Shown here one piece after another: positions 16,649 to 24,707 of a stretch of 34,959 nt of DNA. The stretch spans positions 1 to 34,959 of the IMG/VR virus record IMGVR_UViG_3300027140_000007; one strand, 5' to 3'. The notes beneath the pieces are model-generated. The model was given only the letters and a program-made list of their open reading frames with translations. It had not been told where the DNA came from and did no database searches. This stretch comes from a virus. A program made the translations under genes and the position numbers. Within the stretch, counting starts at the first letter, position 1. Every line of letters starts with the position of its first letter.

Positions 16649-17133
16649 ACCTAATGGTATCGGACAACGTCCTACAGAACCCACACGAGTACGTTTCTGA
16701 CATACTCAAAAACGAATTTGTTGACATCTACGATGGTGTCAATACATTTCAGAACATTCAACCTCGTGACCATTCCGATGAGTTCACCCAAATGGTTATT
16801 GACTTTATTGGGTCAAACTATGAGGTATCTTGGAACTTCATACGCAAGTCTCCAAAGGGGCAGAAGGAGCCAAACTTCATCCACACTGATGAGATGATGG
16901 GCGACATTACCGCTATCCTGTACTTGAGCCGTCAGCATCCTGAAGAGGATGGGACTACCATTTACGGGGAAGACGGCAAGCCTTCATGTGTGATATATTC
17001 TAAGTTTAACCGGATGCTAATTTTTGATTCTAAGCTTCCGCATAGCAGAAATATATTTGAAAACTTTGGGCAAGACGATTCAAGTCGTCTCGTTCAAGTT
17101 GTATTTTTAAAGGAGAAAGATGAAAGATATTAA
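16645..17133 (+). CDS. 2-oxoglutarate/Fe(II)-dependent oxygenase
   Basis: A 162-residue enzyme with the double-stranded beta-helix motif set: H80-x-D82 in NFIHTDEMMG for iron, the distal His133 in KLPHSRNIFENFG and Arg148 in SSRLVQVVFL for the 2-oxoglutarate carboxylate. YLS followed by DGTTIYGE and NRMLIFD supply the usual strands. The family hydroxylates protein, nucleic acid or small-molecule substrates; the substrate here is unknown. It sits between the co-chaperonin and the terminase genes, overlapping the former by 4 bases and the small helical gene by 14, so it is expressed with virion assembly genes. A virion protein or host factor as substrate is inference only. Confidence 0.82.
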   Translation: MNLMVSDNVLQNPHEYVSDILKNEFVDIYDGVNTFQNIQPRDHSDEFTQMVIDFIGSNYEVSWNFIRKSPKGQKEPNFIHTDEMMGDITAILYLSRQHPEEDGTTIYGEDGKPSCVIYSKFNRMLIFDSKLPHSRNIFENFGQDDSSRLVQVVFLKEKDERY

Positions 17134-17404
17134 GTCAAGGATTGTTGAAGCAGGCTATCAAGCAGTCGAGCAGCTTATCAAAGTGGCAAAGGAAGATATT
17201 ATCAAGCCTGACCCTGATGATGAGCTTGCTGCAGACAGGCTTAAGAATGCTGCAGCAACAAAGAAGCTTGCCATCTTTGATGCTTTTGAGATTCTAAATA
17301 AGATTGAGGCAGAGAGGGAAGCGCTTGAAATGCTTGAGAAAGGAATAAATAGAACAGATACAAAACAAGGATTTGCAGAACGAAGGTCTATATCGGGTCG
17401 TTAA
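17120..17404 (+). CDS. Small helical protein, candidate small terminase subunit
   Basis: A 94-residue, mostly helical protein: SRIVEAGYQAVEQLIKVAKE, ADRLKNAAATKKLAIFDAFE and ILNKIEAEREALEMLEKG. Its position immediately before and overlapping the large terminase gene, its size and its helical, charged nature fit a small terminase subunit, which would bind viral DNA and recruit the large subunit. There is no clear helix-turn-helix that I can name, so the call rests on context. ATG 17120 follows AAAGGAG, one of the few Shine-Dalgarno-like sites in the window, lying inside the oxygenase gene. Its 3' end overlaps the terminase gene by 30 bases or more in another frame. Confidence 0.5.
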   Translation: MKDIKSRIVEAGYQAVEQLIKVAKEDIIKPDPDDELAADRLKNAAATKKLAIFDAFEILNKIEAEREALEMLEKGINRTDTKQGFAERRSISGR

Positions 17405-19610
17405 GGACTATGTGCCTCAGAATGCCATATCAAAAAAGAACGGAATACGCTCTTGGAAGTACGGGTATAATGAGCAGTACGATATGGTGGTCATCTCCAA
17501 GACAGGACAAATTGGAGAGATTATCAATATCGCAGGGCTGATTATTGCCCTACCTCTTGCACCAAAAGAGTGTCTTCAAAGACACTCCACCAAGAGTGAA
17601 CAATATTGGGAAAGGTTTGACCTACCCAAAGAGCTTGGCAAAATTCAATCTATCTTTCAATGGAACGAAATGCCTACTGAGTTTAAGGACAGATGGGTGG
17701 ACTATATTGAGGATGAGTTTAACCGTAGGGAGAATGGCTTTTGGTTTATGAACAATGGGGTTCCCACTTATGTACCCGGGTCTCACTACATGTACTTACA
17801 ATGGTCAAGTATTGATATAGGGTACCCTGACTTCAGGGAGGCGAACAGAATATTTTACATTTTTTGGGAGGCATGCAAGGCTGACCCTCGTAGCTTCGGG
17901 ATGATATATCTGAAGATAAGACGTTCAGGGTTTTCCTTTATGTCTTCGTCAGAGTGCGTGAACATAGCCACGCTTGCCCGTGACTCAAGGGTTGGTATCC
18001 TGTCTAAGACGGGTGCTGATGCCAAGAAAATGTTCACAGATAAGGTTGTCCCTATCAATAGCAGGCTTCCGTTCTTTTTTCGTCCAATTATGGATGGTAT
18101 GGACAAGCCTAAGACCGAGCTTGCTTATCGAGTACCTGCTTCAAAGATTACCAAGAAGAATATGAGCAACGCTTCAGAGAGTGAAGTAGACGGATTGGAC
18201 ACCACAATAGATTGGAAGAATACAGAAGATAACTCGTATGACGGTGAAAAGCTTTTGTTTCTTGCGCACGATGAGAGCGCAAAGTGGCTGAAGCCAAATA
18301 ATATCCTGAATAATTGGAGGGTAACCAAGACCTGTCTTAGGGTAGGTAGCAAGATAATTGGCAAGTGCATGATGGGCTCCACCTCGAATGCGCTAAGTAA
18401 GGGTGGTGATAACTACAAAAAATTATACGAAGACTCCAACGTAGCTAATAGGAATGCTAATGGGCAGACCAAAAGTGGATTATATTCCTTGTTCATTCCT
18501 ATGGAATGGAACATGGAAGGATTCATTGATAGATATGGTATGCCCGTATTTCGCAAACCAAAAGAGGCTATTATTGGAGTAGATGGTCAGAATATAACCA
18601 ATGGCGCTATTGACTATTGGGAGGCAGAGGTTGAGTCATTGAAGAGTGACCCTGATGCACTCAACGAGTTTTATCGTCAGTTTCCTCGTACTGAGAGCCA
18701 TGCTTTCAGGGATGAAAGTAAGCAGGCGCTATTCAATCTGACCAAAATTTACCAACAGATTGACTATAACGATTCACAGATTCAGGCTCACAATGTTTCA
18801 CGTGGAACATTTCATTGGAAAGATGGCGAGAAAGATACCAAGGTTTTATGGAGTCCTGACCCTCGTGGTAGGTTCCTAATCAGTTGGGTTCCACCCACTC
18901 ACATGCAAAATAATGTGTCCACTCGTGGTGGAATAAAATACCCCGGCAATGAACACCTTGGCAGTTTCGGGTGTGACCCATACGATATATCAGCAGTTGT
19001 TGGAGGCAGAGGCTCCAACGGTTCGCTTCACGGTATGACTAAGTATCACATGGATGACGCTCCCGTCAATCAGTTCTTCCTTGAATACATAGCTCGACCT
19101 CAGACGGCTGAGATATTTTTTGAGGAAGTCCTTATGGCTTGCGTGTTCTACGGGATGCCAATGCTTGCGGAAAACAACAAAGCTCGTATCCTGTACCATT
19201 TTAAGAACAGGGGATATAGACAGTTTTCCATGAACAGGCCGGACAGGGTGCTCAATAAGTTGAGCAAAACGGAAAGGGAGCTTGGTGGTATACCCAACTC
19301 CTCCGAAGAGGTAAAGCAAGCACATGCCTCTGCAATTGAAAGTTATATTGAAAAATTCATCGGCTTTGATTTGACAAATAGCTATCGTCCATCTGATGAG
19401 ATAGGCACAATGCCATTCACAAGGACGTTAGAGGATTGGGCTAAATTCGACATTAATGACAGAACTAAGCATGACGCATCAATTAGTTCAGGTTTAGCTA
19501 TTATGGCAAACCAAAAGAATGTATATTTACCTGACAAAAAAGAGTCGAAAATTAGTATTAATTTCGCAAGGTACACTAATAGTGGAACGCAAAGTCAACT
19601 TATTAGATGA
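17373..19610 (+). CDS. terL: Terminase large subunit (TerL)
   Basis: A 745-residue packaging motor with ATPase and nuclease halves, resembling crAss-like terminases. A lead-in WFMNNGVPTYVPGSHYMYLQ is followed by an atypical Walker A region KIRRSGFSFMSSS (181-193, no Gly-Lys-Ser/Thr), Walker B LLFLAHDE (294-301) and the coupling motif MMGSTSNALSKGG. The RNase H-like nuclease shows D535 in FGCDPYD, E600 in MLAENN and D701 in KHDASISSGLA. It moves DNA into the procapsid through the portal and cuts the concatemer. No ATG is available near the N-terminus. I use TTG 17373; ATA 17349 is the only upstream alternative after an in-frame stop at 17346, and the next ATG (17484) would remove 37 residues. 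Its stop overlaps the portal ATG. Confidence 0.92.
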   Translation: MQNEGLYRVVKDYVPQNAISKKNGIRSWKYGYNEQYDMVVISKTGQIGEIINIAGLIIALPLAPKECLQRHSTKSEQYWERFDLPKELGKIQSIFQWNEMPTEFKDRWVDYIEDEFNRRENGFWFMNNGVPTYVPGSHYMYLQWSSIDIGYPDFREANRIFYIFWEACKADPRSFGMIYLKIRRSGFSFMSSSECVNIATLARDSRVGILSKTGADAKKMFTDKVVPINSRLPFFFRPIMDGMDKPKTELAYRVPASKITKKNMSNASESEVDGLDTTIDWKNTEDNSYDGEKLLFLAHDESAKWLKPNNILNNWRVTKTCLRVGSKIIGKCMMGSTSNALSKGGDNYKKLYEDSNVANRNANGQTKSGLYSLFIPMEWNMEGFIDRYGMPVFRKPKEAIIGVDGQNITNGAIDYWEAEVESLKSDPDALNEFYRQFPRTESHAFRDESKQALFNLTKIYQQIDYNDSQIQAHNVSRGTFHWKDGEKDTKVLWSPDPRGRFLISWVPPTHMQNNVSTRGGIKYPGNEHLGSFGCDPYDISAVVGGRGSNGSLHGMTKYHMDDAPVNQFFLEYIARPQTAEIFFEEVLMACVFYGMPMLAENNKARILYHFKNRGYRQFSMNRPDRVLNKLSKTERELGGIPNSSEEVKQAHASAIESYIEKFIGFDLTNSYRPSDEIGTMPFTRTLEDWAKFDINDRTKHDASISSGLAIMANQKNVYLPDKKESKISINFARYTNSGTQSQLIR
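17570..17585. repeat. 16-base inverted repeat, copy 2
   Basis: GTGTCTTCAAAGACAC, identical to 131-146. Here the arms extend to nine base pairs (GAGTGTCTT/AAGACACTC) and it lies in the terminase coding region at Glu-Cys-Leu-Gln-Arg-His, in a different codon phase from copy 1. Confidence 0.5.
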
Positions 19611-22042
19611 AAGATGTCGTAGTAAACATATCCGCAACAGGTTTTCCGAGTCAGTTCGTAACTGACGCAGAGAAAGCTTCCGATGCTTTTGGTCTCCAAG
19701 TTGGCCAAGCAATTCAGTATGAGTGGTTCCGTAAGGACGGAAACCAATGTAGGTACTATAGTCAGTGGCGTGACTTCCACCGTTTGCGTTTGTACGCAAG
19801 AGGTGAGCAGTCTGTTGAGAAGTATAAAAATGAACTTGCAATAGACGGAGATTTGTCATATCTAAATTTAGATTGGACTCCTGTCCCTATTCTTCCAAAA
19901 TTTGTTGACATCGTTGTTAATGGTATGAGTGACCGCTTATTTAAAGTGAAAGCTTATGCTCAAGATGCAATGTCTCAATCAAAGCGTAGTAAGTATCAAG
20001 ATATGGTTGAGGGTCAGATGGCCGCCAAAGATGTTTTGATGCAGATACAGCAACAAACAGGAGTTGACCCATTCACAATGGACCCTGATGAACTTCCTGA
20101 AACAGATGAGGAGCTTTCATTATACATGCAGCTTAACTATAAGCCTGCAATTGAGATAGCAGAAGAAGAAGCTATCAATACAATATTTGATGAGAATCAT
20201 TATCAAGATACTCGCAAGCGTATTGACTACGATTTAACTGTAATTGGTATTGGTGTTGCAAAGCATGAATTTCTTCCCGGAGCAGGTGTTCAAGTATCTT
20301 ACGTAGACCCTGCCAACATTGTTTATAGCTACACTGAAGACCCTTATTTTCAAGATGTATTTTATTGGGGAGAAATTAAAACACTTCCTATAACCGAACT
20401 ACTTAAGATAGACCCAACGCTGACTCGTGAACAGATGCAAGAAATTTCTATGTATTCGCAGAGTTGGTATGACTACTATAACGTAGCAAGATTCTACGAG
20501 AACAGTTTGTTCTATCGTGATACAGCAACTCTTCTTTATTTCAACTACAAGACTACCAAGAAAATTGTATACAAGAAAAAAGTTCTTGAAGGTGGTAACA
20601 CACGAATGATTGAGAAGGATGACAAGTTCAATCCTCCTGTTGAAATGATGGAAGAAGGTAACTTTGAAAAGATTGAAAAAACCATTGACGTATGGTACGA
20701 AGGTGTCATGGTTATGGGAACAAACATATTGCTTAAATGGAAGATGTCAGAGAATATGGTAAGACCAAAGTCTTCTTCTCAGCACGCCCTTCCGAATTAT
20801 GTAGCAGTTGCACCAAGAATGTACAAAGGCGTTATTGAATCGCTTGTTCGCAGGATGGTGCCATTTGCAGACCTTATTCAACTTACTCACTTAAAGCTAC
20901 AGCAGGTTATTGCCCGTACTGTCCCTGATGGTGTATTCATTGACGCTGATGGCCTCAATGAAGTTGACCTTGGTACAGGGCAAGCATATAATCCTGAGGA
21001 TGCACTTCGCCTTTACTTCCAAACAGGTAGCGTTATTGGTCGTAGCTATACCCAAGATGGTGAGTTTAACAACGCAAGGGTTCCTATTCAGCAGCTTACT
21101 TCTAATTCAGGAGCAAGTAAGACTCAAATGCTGATAGCAAACTATAACCACTACCTTGATATGATTCGGTCAGTGACCGGCCTCAATGAGGCAAGGGATG
21201 GTTCTATGCCTGACCCTAACTCATTGGTAGGGGTACAAAAGCTTGCTGCACTTAACTCCAATACGGCTACACGCCACATTCTCGAAGGAGGCTTATTTGT
21301 CTATAGGTCGCTTGCTGAGGCCCTTACCTACCGTGTTGCAGACATTTTACAGTACGCAGACTTTAAGGATGACTTTGCCAATAAGATTGGCAAATACAAT
21401 GTATCTATCCTTGATGATATTAAAGATTTGTATATATATGACTTTGGTATATTCATTGAGATTTCTCCTGACGAAGAGCAGAAAGCTCAACTTGAGGCCA
21501 ATATTCAGATGGCTTTGTCTAAGGGAGACATCAACCTTGAGGATGCCATTGACATTAGGGAACTTAAGAATATCAAGCTTGCCAATCAACTTTTGAAGGT
21601 TAAGCGTATCCGAAAGCAGGAGCGTCAAGAAAAGATGGAAATGCAGAAGCAGGCTATGATTTCTCAGCAGCAACTCAAGGCTCAGGAAATGGCAGCTCAG
21701 ACAGCTATGCAAAAGCTTCAGATGGAGTCTCAGACTAAGATGCAGTTAAAGCAAGCCGAGACCGCTTTTGAGATTGAGAAGATGAAAGCTGAAGCTGAGA
21801 TGAAACGGATGCTAATGAGTGAGGAGTTCCAATACCAAATGCAGATAGCAGGTATAAAGGAAACTGCATTGGCAGACAGGGATACCATGAAGGAAGAGGC
21901 GAAGGGAAAGAGAATTAGTCAGCAAAACAGCGAGCAATCTAAATTAATTAATCAAAGAAAGAACAACCTACCACCTATGGACTTTGAGTCCAACGAGGAT
22001 AGCTTGGACGGGTTTGATTTGGCAGAGTTTGAACCTCGATAA
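19607..22042 (+). CDS. Portal protein
   Basis: An 811-residue protein in the portal position directly after TerL (ATGA overlap). The portal forms the dodecameric ring at one capsid vertex through which DNA enters and leaves. Its large size, the Tyr/Trp-rich core (YNVARFYENSLFYRDTATLL), RRMVPFADLIQLTHLKLQQV and SVTGLNEARDGSMPDPNSLV agree with portals of crAss-like and related podoviruses. From about residue 660 to 790 the protein is a long Gln/Met/Lys/Glu-rich helix (MISQQQLKAQEMAAQTAMQK), typical of a C-terminal barrel or coiled coil, followed by an acidic tail (SNEDSLDGFDLAEFEP). A 48-base gap with a promoter element follows. Confidence 0.85.
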   Translation: MKDVVVNISATGFPSQFVTDAEKASDAFGLQVGQAIQYEWFRKDGNQCRYYSQWRDFHRLRLYARGEQSVEKYKNELAIDGDLSYLNLDWTPVPILPKFVDIVVNGMSDRLFKVKAYAQDAMSQSKRSKYQDMVEGQMAAKDVLMQIQQQTGVDPFTMDPDELPETDEELSLYMQLNYKPAIEIAEEEAINTIFDENHYQDTRKRIDYDLTVIGIGVAKHEFLPGAGVQVSYVDPANIVYSYTEDPYFQDVFYWGEIKTLPITELLKIDPTLTREQMQEISMYSQSWYDYYNVARFYENSLFYRDTATLLYFNYKTTKKIVYKKKVLEGGNTRMIEKDDKFNPPVEMMEEGNFEKIEKTIDVWYEGVMVMGTNILLKWKMSENMVRPKSSSQHALPNYVAVAPRMYKGVIESLVRRMVPFADLIQLTHLKLQQVIARTVPDGVFIDADGLNEVDLGTGQAYNPEDALRLYFQTGSVIGRSYTQDGEFNNARVPIQQLTSNSGASKTQMLIANYNHYLDMIRSVTGLNEARDGSMPDPNSLVGVQKLAALNSNTATRHILEGGLFVYRSLAEALTYRVADILQYADFKDDFANKIGKYNVSILDDIKDLYIYDFGIFIEISPDEEQKAQLEANIQMALSKGDINLEDAIDIRELKNIKLANQLLKVKRIRKQERQEKMEMQKQAMISQQQLKAQEMAAQTAMQKLQMESQTKMQLKQAETAFEIEKMKAEAEMKRMLMSEEFQYQMQIAGIKETALADRDTMKEEAKGKRISQQNSEQSKLINQRKNNLPPMDFESNEDSLDGFDLAEFEPR

Positions 22043-22061
22043 TTTTTTCGCAATTTTTGTA

Positions 22062-22069
22062 TAAATTTG
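22062..22069 (+). promoter_or_regulatory. Bacteroidota-type -7 promoter element plus TAATC leader
   Basis: TAAATTTG matches TAnnTTTG in the portal-scaffold gap. The leader at 22077-22090 (TTAAATCTAATCTA) leads straight into ATG 22091. The placement predicts an extra start of transcription for the putative scaffold and capsid genes, which are needed in large amounts. I see no -33 TTTG at the usual distance. Confidence 0.6.
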
Positions 22070-22090
22070 TAACAAATTAAATCTAATCTA

Positions 22091-23200
22091 ATGGAAATTA
22101 AAGTACGTGCCCTTGATGGCATAGAACAAAAGAGTGTTCAGCAAGTAGAAGAAGAGCTTCTCAAAAAGCATGAACAGGAGATGAATGGTGAGGGTGGAGA
22201 GCCGGAAATTAAAATTGACACTACAGCTATTGAGAAAGCTGCAGAAGGTCAGAAGCAGGAGGAAGAGGAGTTAACAGAAGAAAAAGTTCTTTCATATATT
22301 GGAAAACGCTATAATAAGCAAATCAATTCCTTTGACGAATTGGTTGCTGAGCGCAAAGAAACTGAGCAACTTCCCGAGGATGTTGCTGCTTTTTTGAATT
22401 TCAAGAAGGAGACAGGGCGTGGTTTCGAGGATTTCATAAAACTGAATAAGGATTATGATGCCATGGACCAAGACCAACTGCTTCGAGAATATCTTGCTTC
22501 TACACAGAAGGGTCTTGATAATGATGACATTGATGTGTTAATGGAGGAGTACTCATACGATGAAGACATTGATGAGGAATCCAAAATAAAGAAGATTAAG
22601 ATAGCACGCAAAAAAGCTATTGCGGAAGCCAAGACTTACTTCAATGAACAGAAGGAGAAGTATAAGCTGCCTCTTGAGTCAAGAGCAAAAGGCTTATCTC
22701 CTGAGGAAAATGAGGAGTATGAGGCATACCGTCAGTATACACAGCAGGCTAAGACCTTGCAGGAGGAGAATGACCGAAAGCGCAAATGGTTCGACCAAAA
22801 GACTGACGAGCTCTTTAGTAAAGAGTTCAAAGGGTTTGAGTTTGACATTGACGAAAAGAAGATTGTTTTCTCTCCGGGCGCTGCCGCAGAACTTAAGAAA
22901 GCTCAATCAAATCCAATGAACTTCATCAGCAAGTACTTGGATGAACAAGGGTTGATTAAGGACTCAGCAGGCTATCACAGGGCATTGGCCATAGCAATGA
23001 ATCCCGACAAGTTTGCCAAGTTCTTTTATGAACAAGGGCAATCTGATGCCACAGAAGATGTGATGCGTAAGACAAAAAACATTAACATGTCTGAGCGCAA
23101 AACACCTGAGGTAACAAACAAGGGAGGAATGCAGGTGAAATCGGTGACACCGGATTCCGGCAGGAGTCTAAAAATCCGAAGCATTAAAAAAATAAATTAA
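22091..23200 (+). CDS. Putative scaffolding protein
   Basis: A 369-residue, highly charged, mostly helical protein placed between portal and major capsid, where scaffolds normally lie. Features: an acidic Glu/Gln-rich N-terminus (VQQVEEELLKKHEQEM), LTEEKVLSYIGKRYNKQINS, FLNFKKETGRGFEDFIKLNK, a long Lys/Glu helix (KIKKIKIARKKAIAEAKTYF) and a positively charged C-terminus (SLKIRSIKKIN), which in scaffolds often contacts the capsid protein. There is no protease motif. Function is inferred from position and composition; I recall similar proteins before capsid genes in uncultured phages. Translation follows a TAATC leader, and the capsid gene begins 13 bases after its stop. Confidence 0.68.
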   Translation: MEIKVRALDGIEQKSVQQVEEELLKKHEQEMNGEGGEPEIKIDTTAIEKAAEGQKQEEEELTEEKVLSYIGKRYNKQINSFDELVAERKETEQLPEDVAAFLNFKKETGRGFEDFIKLNKDYDAMDQDQLLREYLASTQKGLDNDDIDVLMEEYSYDEDIDEESKIKKIKIARKKAIAEAKTYFNEQKEKYKLPLESRAKGLSPEENEEYEAYRQYTQQAKTLQEENDRKRKWFDQKTDELFSKEFKGFEFDIDEKKIVFSPGAAAELKKAQSNPMNFISKYLDEQGLIKDSAGYHRALAIAMNPDKFAKFFYEQGQSDATEDVMRKTKNINMSERKTPEVTNKGGMQVKSVTPDSGRSLKIRSIKKIN

Positions 23201-23213
23201 AAATTAAAGCGAA

Positions 23214-24635
23214 ATGGCAATTTTAAACAATCCCGGCTATCAGCTTCAGCCAAGTGCGGAGCAGGTGCCTTTATCGACTAACTATATTACCAACTTCAAC
23301 TTCTTGAATCAGTATCTTCCTGATACTTACGAGAAGGAATTTGAGCGTTATGGTAATCGTACTGTAGCATCTTTCCTCCGTATGGTAGGTGCTGAGATGC
23401 CTTCTAACTCAGACATGATTAAGTGGGCTGAACAAGGTCGTTTGCATACTAAGTATGTAAACTGTGACTCATCTGCTGCTGCTGCTGCAGATACTGCTAC
23501 TATCACTGTAAGTGATGCTAACGTAAGTGGTATCGCTATCCGTGTTGGTCAGACTGTTTACATCTCTGACAATGCTACAGGTCTTTCTAACAAAGGTATC
23601 GTTACTGCTGTAAACACAACTAACAGCACTTTCGATGTAGCTTACTACGAAGCAGGTGGACAGACTTTCTCAGGAACTGCTGTTCTTTCTGTATGGATTT
23701 ACGGTTCTGAGTTCAAGAAAGGAACTAATGGAATGATTGGTTCTTTGGAAGCAGAAGACGAAATCTTTGACAACTCTCCAATCATCATCAAGGACAAATA
23801 CGCTGTAAGCGGGTCTGACATGGCTCAGATTGGATGGGTTGAAGTAACTACCGAGAACGGTGCTACCGGATACCTTTGGTATTTGAAGAGTGAGCACGAG
23901 ACTCGTCTTCGTTTCGAGGACTACCTTGAGACTGCAATGATTGAGGCTGTTCCTGCTGAAAGCGGTTCAGGTGTTGCTACTCAAACTGCAAACACACAAG
24001 TTGGTAACAAAGGTTCTGAAGGTATCTTCTACGTTGTTAACAGCCGTGGTAACGTTTGGGGTGGTGGTAACCCAACTACTCTTGTTGATTTTGACAGCAT
24101 CATCTCTCGTCTTGACAAGCAAGGTTCTATCGAAGAGAACGTAATCTTCGTTAACCGTGCCTTCAGCTTTGACATTGACGATATGCTTGCTGCTCAGAAC
24201 AGCTATGGTACAGGCGGTACTTCTTATGGTCTTTTCGACAACGATAAGGATATGGCTTTGAATCTTGGTTTCACAGGCTTCCGCAGAGGTTATGACTTCT
24301 ACAAGTCTGATTGGAAATACTTGAACGACCCAACCATGCGTGGTGGATTGCCTACAGGTGCACAAGCTGCAGGTACTGTTACAGGTCTTTTGGTTCCTGC
24401 CGGTTCAACTACCGTGTACGACCAAATCCTTGGCAAGAACGCTAAGCGTCCATTCTTGCACGTTCGTTACAGAGCGTCTGAGACTGAAGACCGCAGATAC
24501 AAAACATGGATTACCGGTTCTGCCGGAGGTGCTCAAACAAGCGACCTTGATGCAATGGAGGTTAACTTCCTCTCTGAGCGTTGCGTTTGTACTTTGGGTG
24601 CTAACAACTTCGTGTTGTTCCGTTACGGTTCATAA
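23214..24635 (+). CDS. Major capsid protein
   Basis: A 473-residue protein, probably HK97-fold, in the standard position after portal and scaffold. Its codon use is the most distinctive in the window: AAC, TTC, TAC, GAC, GGT, GCT and CGT dominate, as expected for the most abundant virion protein. Residues 1-82 (FLNQYLPDTYEKEFERYGNR) resemble the N-arm and E-loop region. Residues about 88-163 (TATITVSDANVSGIAIRVGQ) look like an inserted small beta-domain. The remainder has SEHETRLRFEDYLETAMIEA, a spine-like helix, and HVRYRASETEDRRYKTWITG near the end. No cleavage site is evident. A terminator hairpin follows 12 bases after its stop. Confidence 0.83.
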   Translation: MAILNNPGYQLQPSAEQVPLSTNYITNFNFLNQYLPDTYEKEFERYGNRTVASFLRMVGAEMPSNSDMIKWAEQGRLHTKYVNCDSSAAAAADTATITVSDANVSGIAIRVGQTVYISDNATGLSNKGIVTAVNTTNSTFDVAYYEAGGQTFSGTAVLSVWIYGSEFKKGTNGMIGSLEAEDEIFDNSPIIIKDKYAVSGSDMAQIGWVEVTTENGATGYLWYLKSEHETRLRFEDYLETAMIEAVPAESGSGVATQTANTQVGNKGSEGIFYVVNSRGNVWGGGNPTTLVDFDSIISRLDKQGSIEENVIFVNRAFSFDIDDMLAAQNSYGTGGTSYGLFDNDKDMALNLGFTGFRRGYDFYKSDWKYLNDPTMRGGLPTGAQAAGTVTGLLVPAGSTTVYDQILGKNAKRPFLHVRYRASETEDRRYKTWITGSAGGAQTSDLDAMEVNFLSERCVCTLGANNFVLFRYGS

Positions 24636-24647
24636 GCAATCAATAAA

Positions 24648-24684
24648 GGGTGGGGTGTCTTTAAAGACACTCCCCCTTCTTTTT
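24648..24684 (+). terminator. Intrinsic terminator after the capsid gene
   Basis: The hairpin core is the perfect 16-base palindrome GTGTCTTTAAAGACAC (24655-24670). It extends outward through G-rich and C-rich flanks (GGGTGGG and TCCCCC, with a wobble and one mismatch) and is followed by TTCTTTTT. It probably ends or attenuates transcription after the capsid gene. Confidence 0.75.
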
Positions 24685-24707
24685 AAATCTAATCAAATTA
24701 AAATCTA
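24683..24707 (+). promoter_or_regulatory. A-rich TAATC leader (translation leader)
   Basis: Two TAAATCTAAT-like units immediately precede ATG 24708: TTAAATCTAATCAAAT and then TAAAATCTA. The same units precede 15867 and 22091, but here no TAnnTTTG is found upstream, so the element may act in translation rather than as part of a promoter. Confidence 0.45.

Noticed and set aside
17825-17838. CCCTGA-CT-TCAGGG hairpin in the terminase gene; also GCACGT-TC-ACGTGC at 4904-4917
   Set aside because: Short arms, within genes, and not repeated elsewhere as far as I can see.
18990-21712. Minus-strand open frames of 110-121 residues inside the terminase and portal genes, and a + strand frame of 117 residues at 21243
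   Set aside because: They lie wholly within genes with clear protein families, show no recognisable motif, and have no promoter or spacing that would support expression.
23967-24365. 132-residue minus-strand open frame opposite the capsid gene
   Set aside because: It is the mirror of a strongly codon-biased gene, has low-complexity Thr/Val/Ser composition, no leader, and all neighbouring genes are on the + strand.
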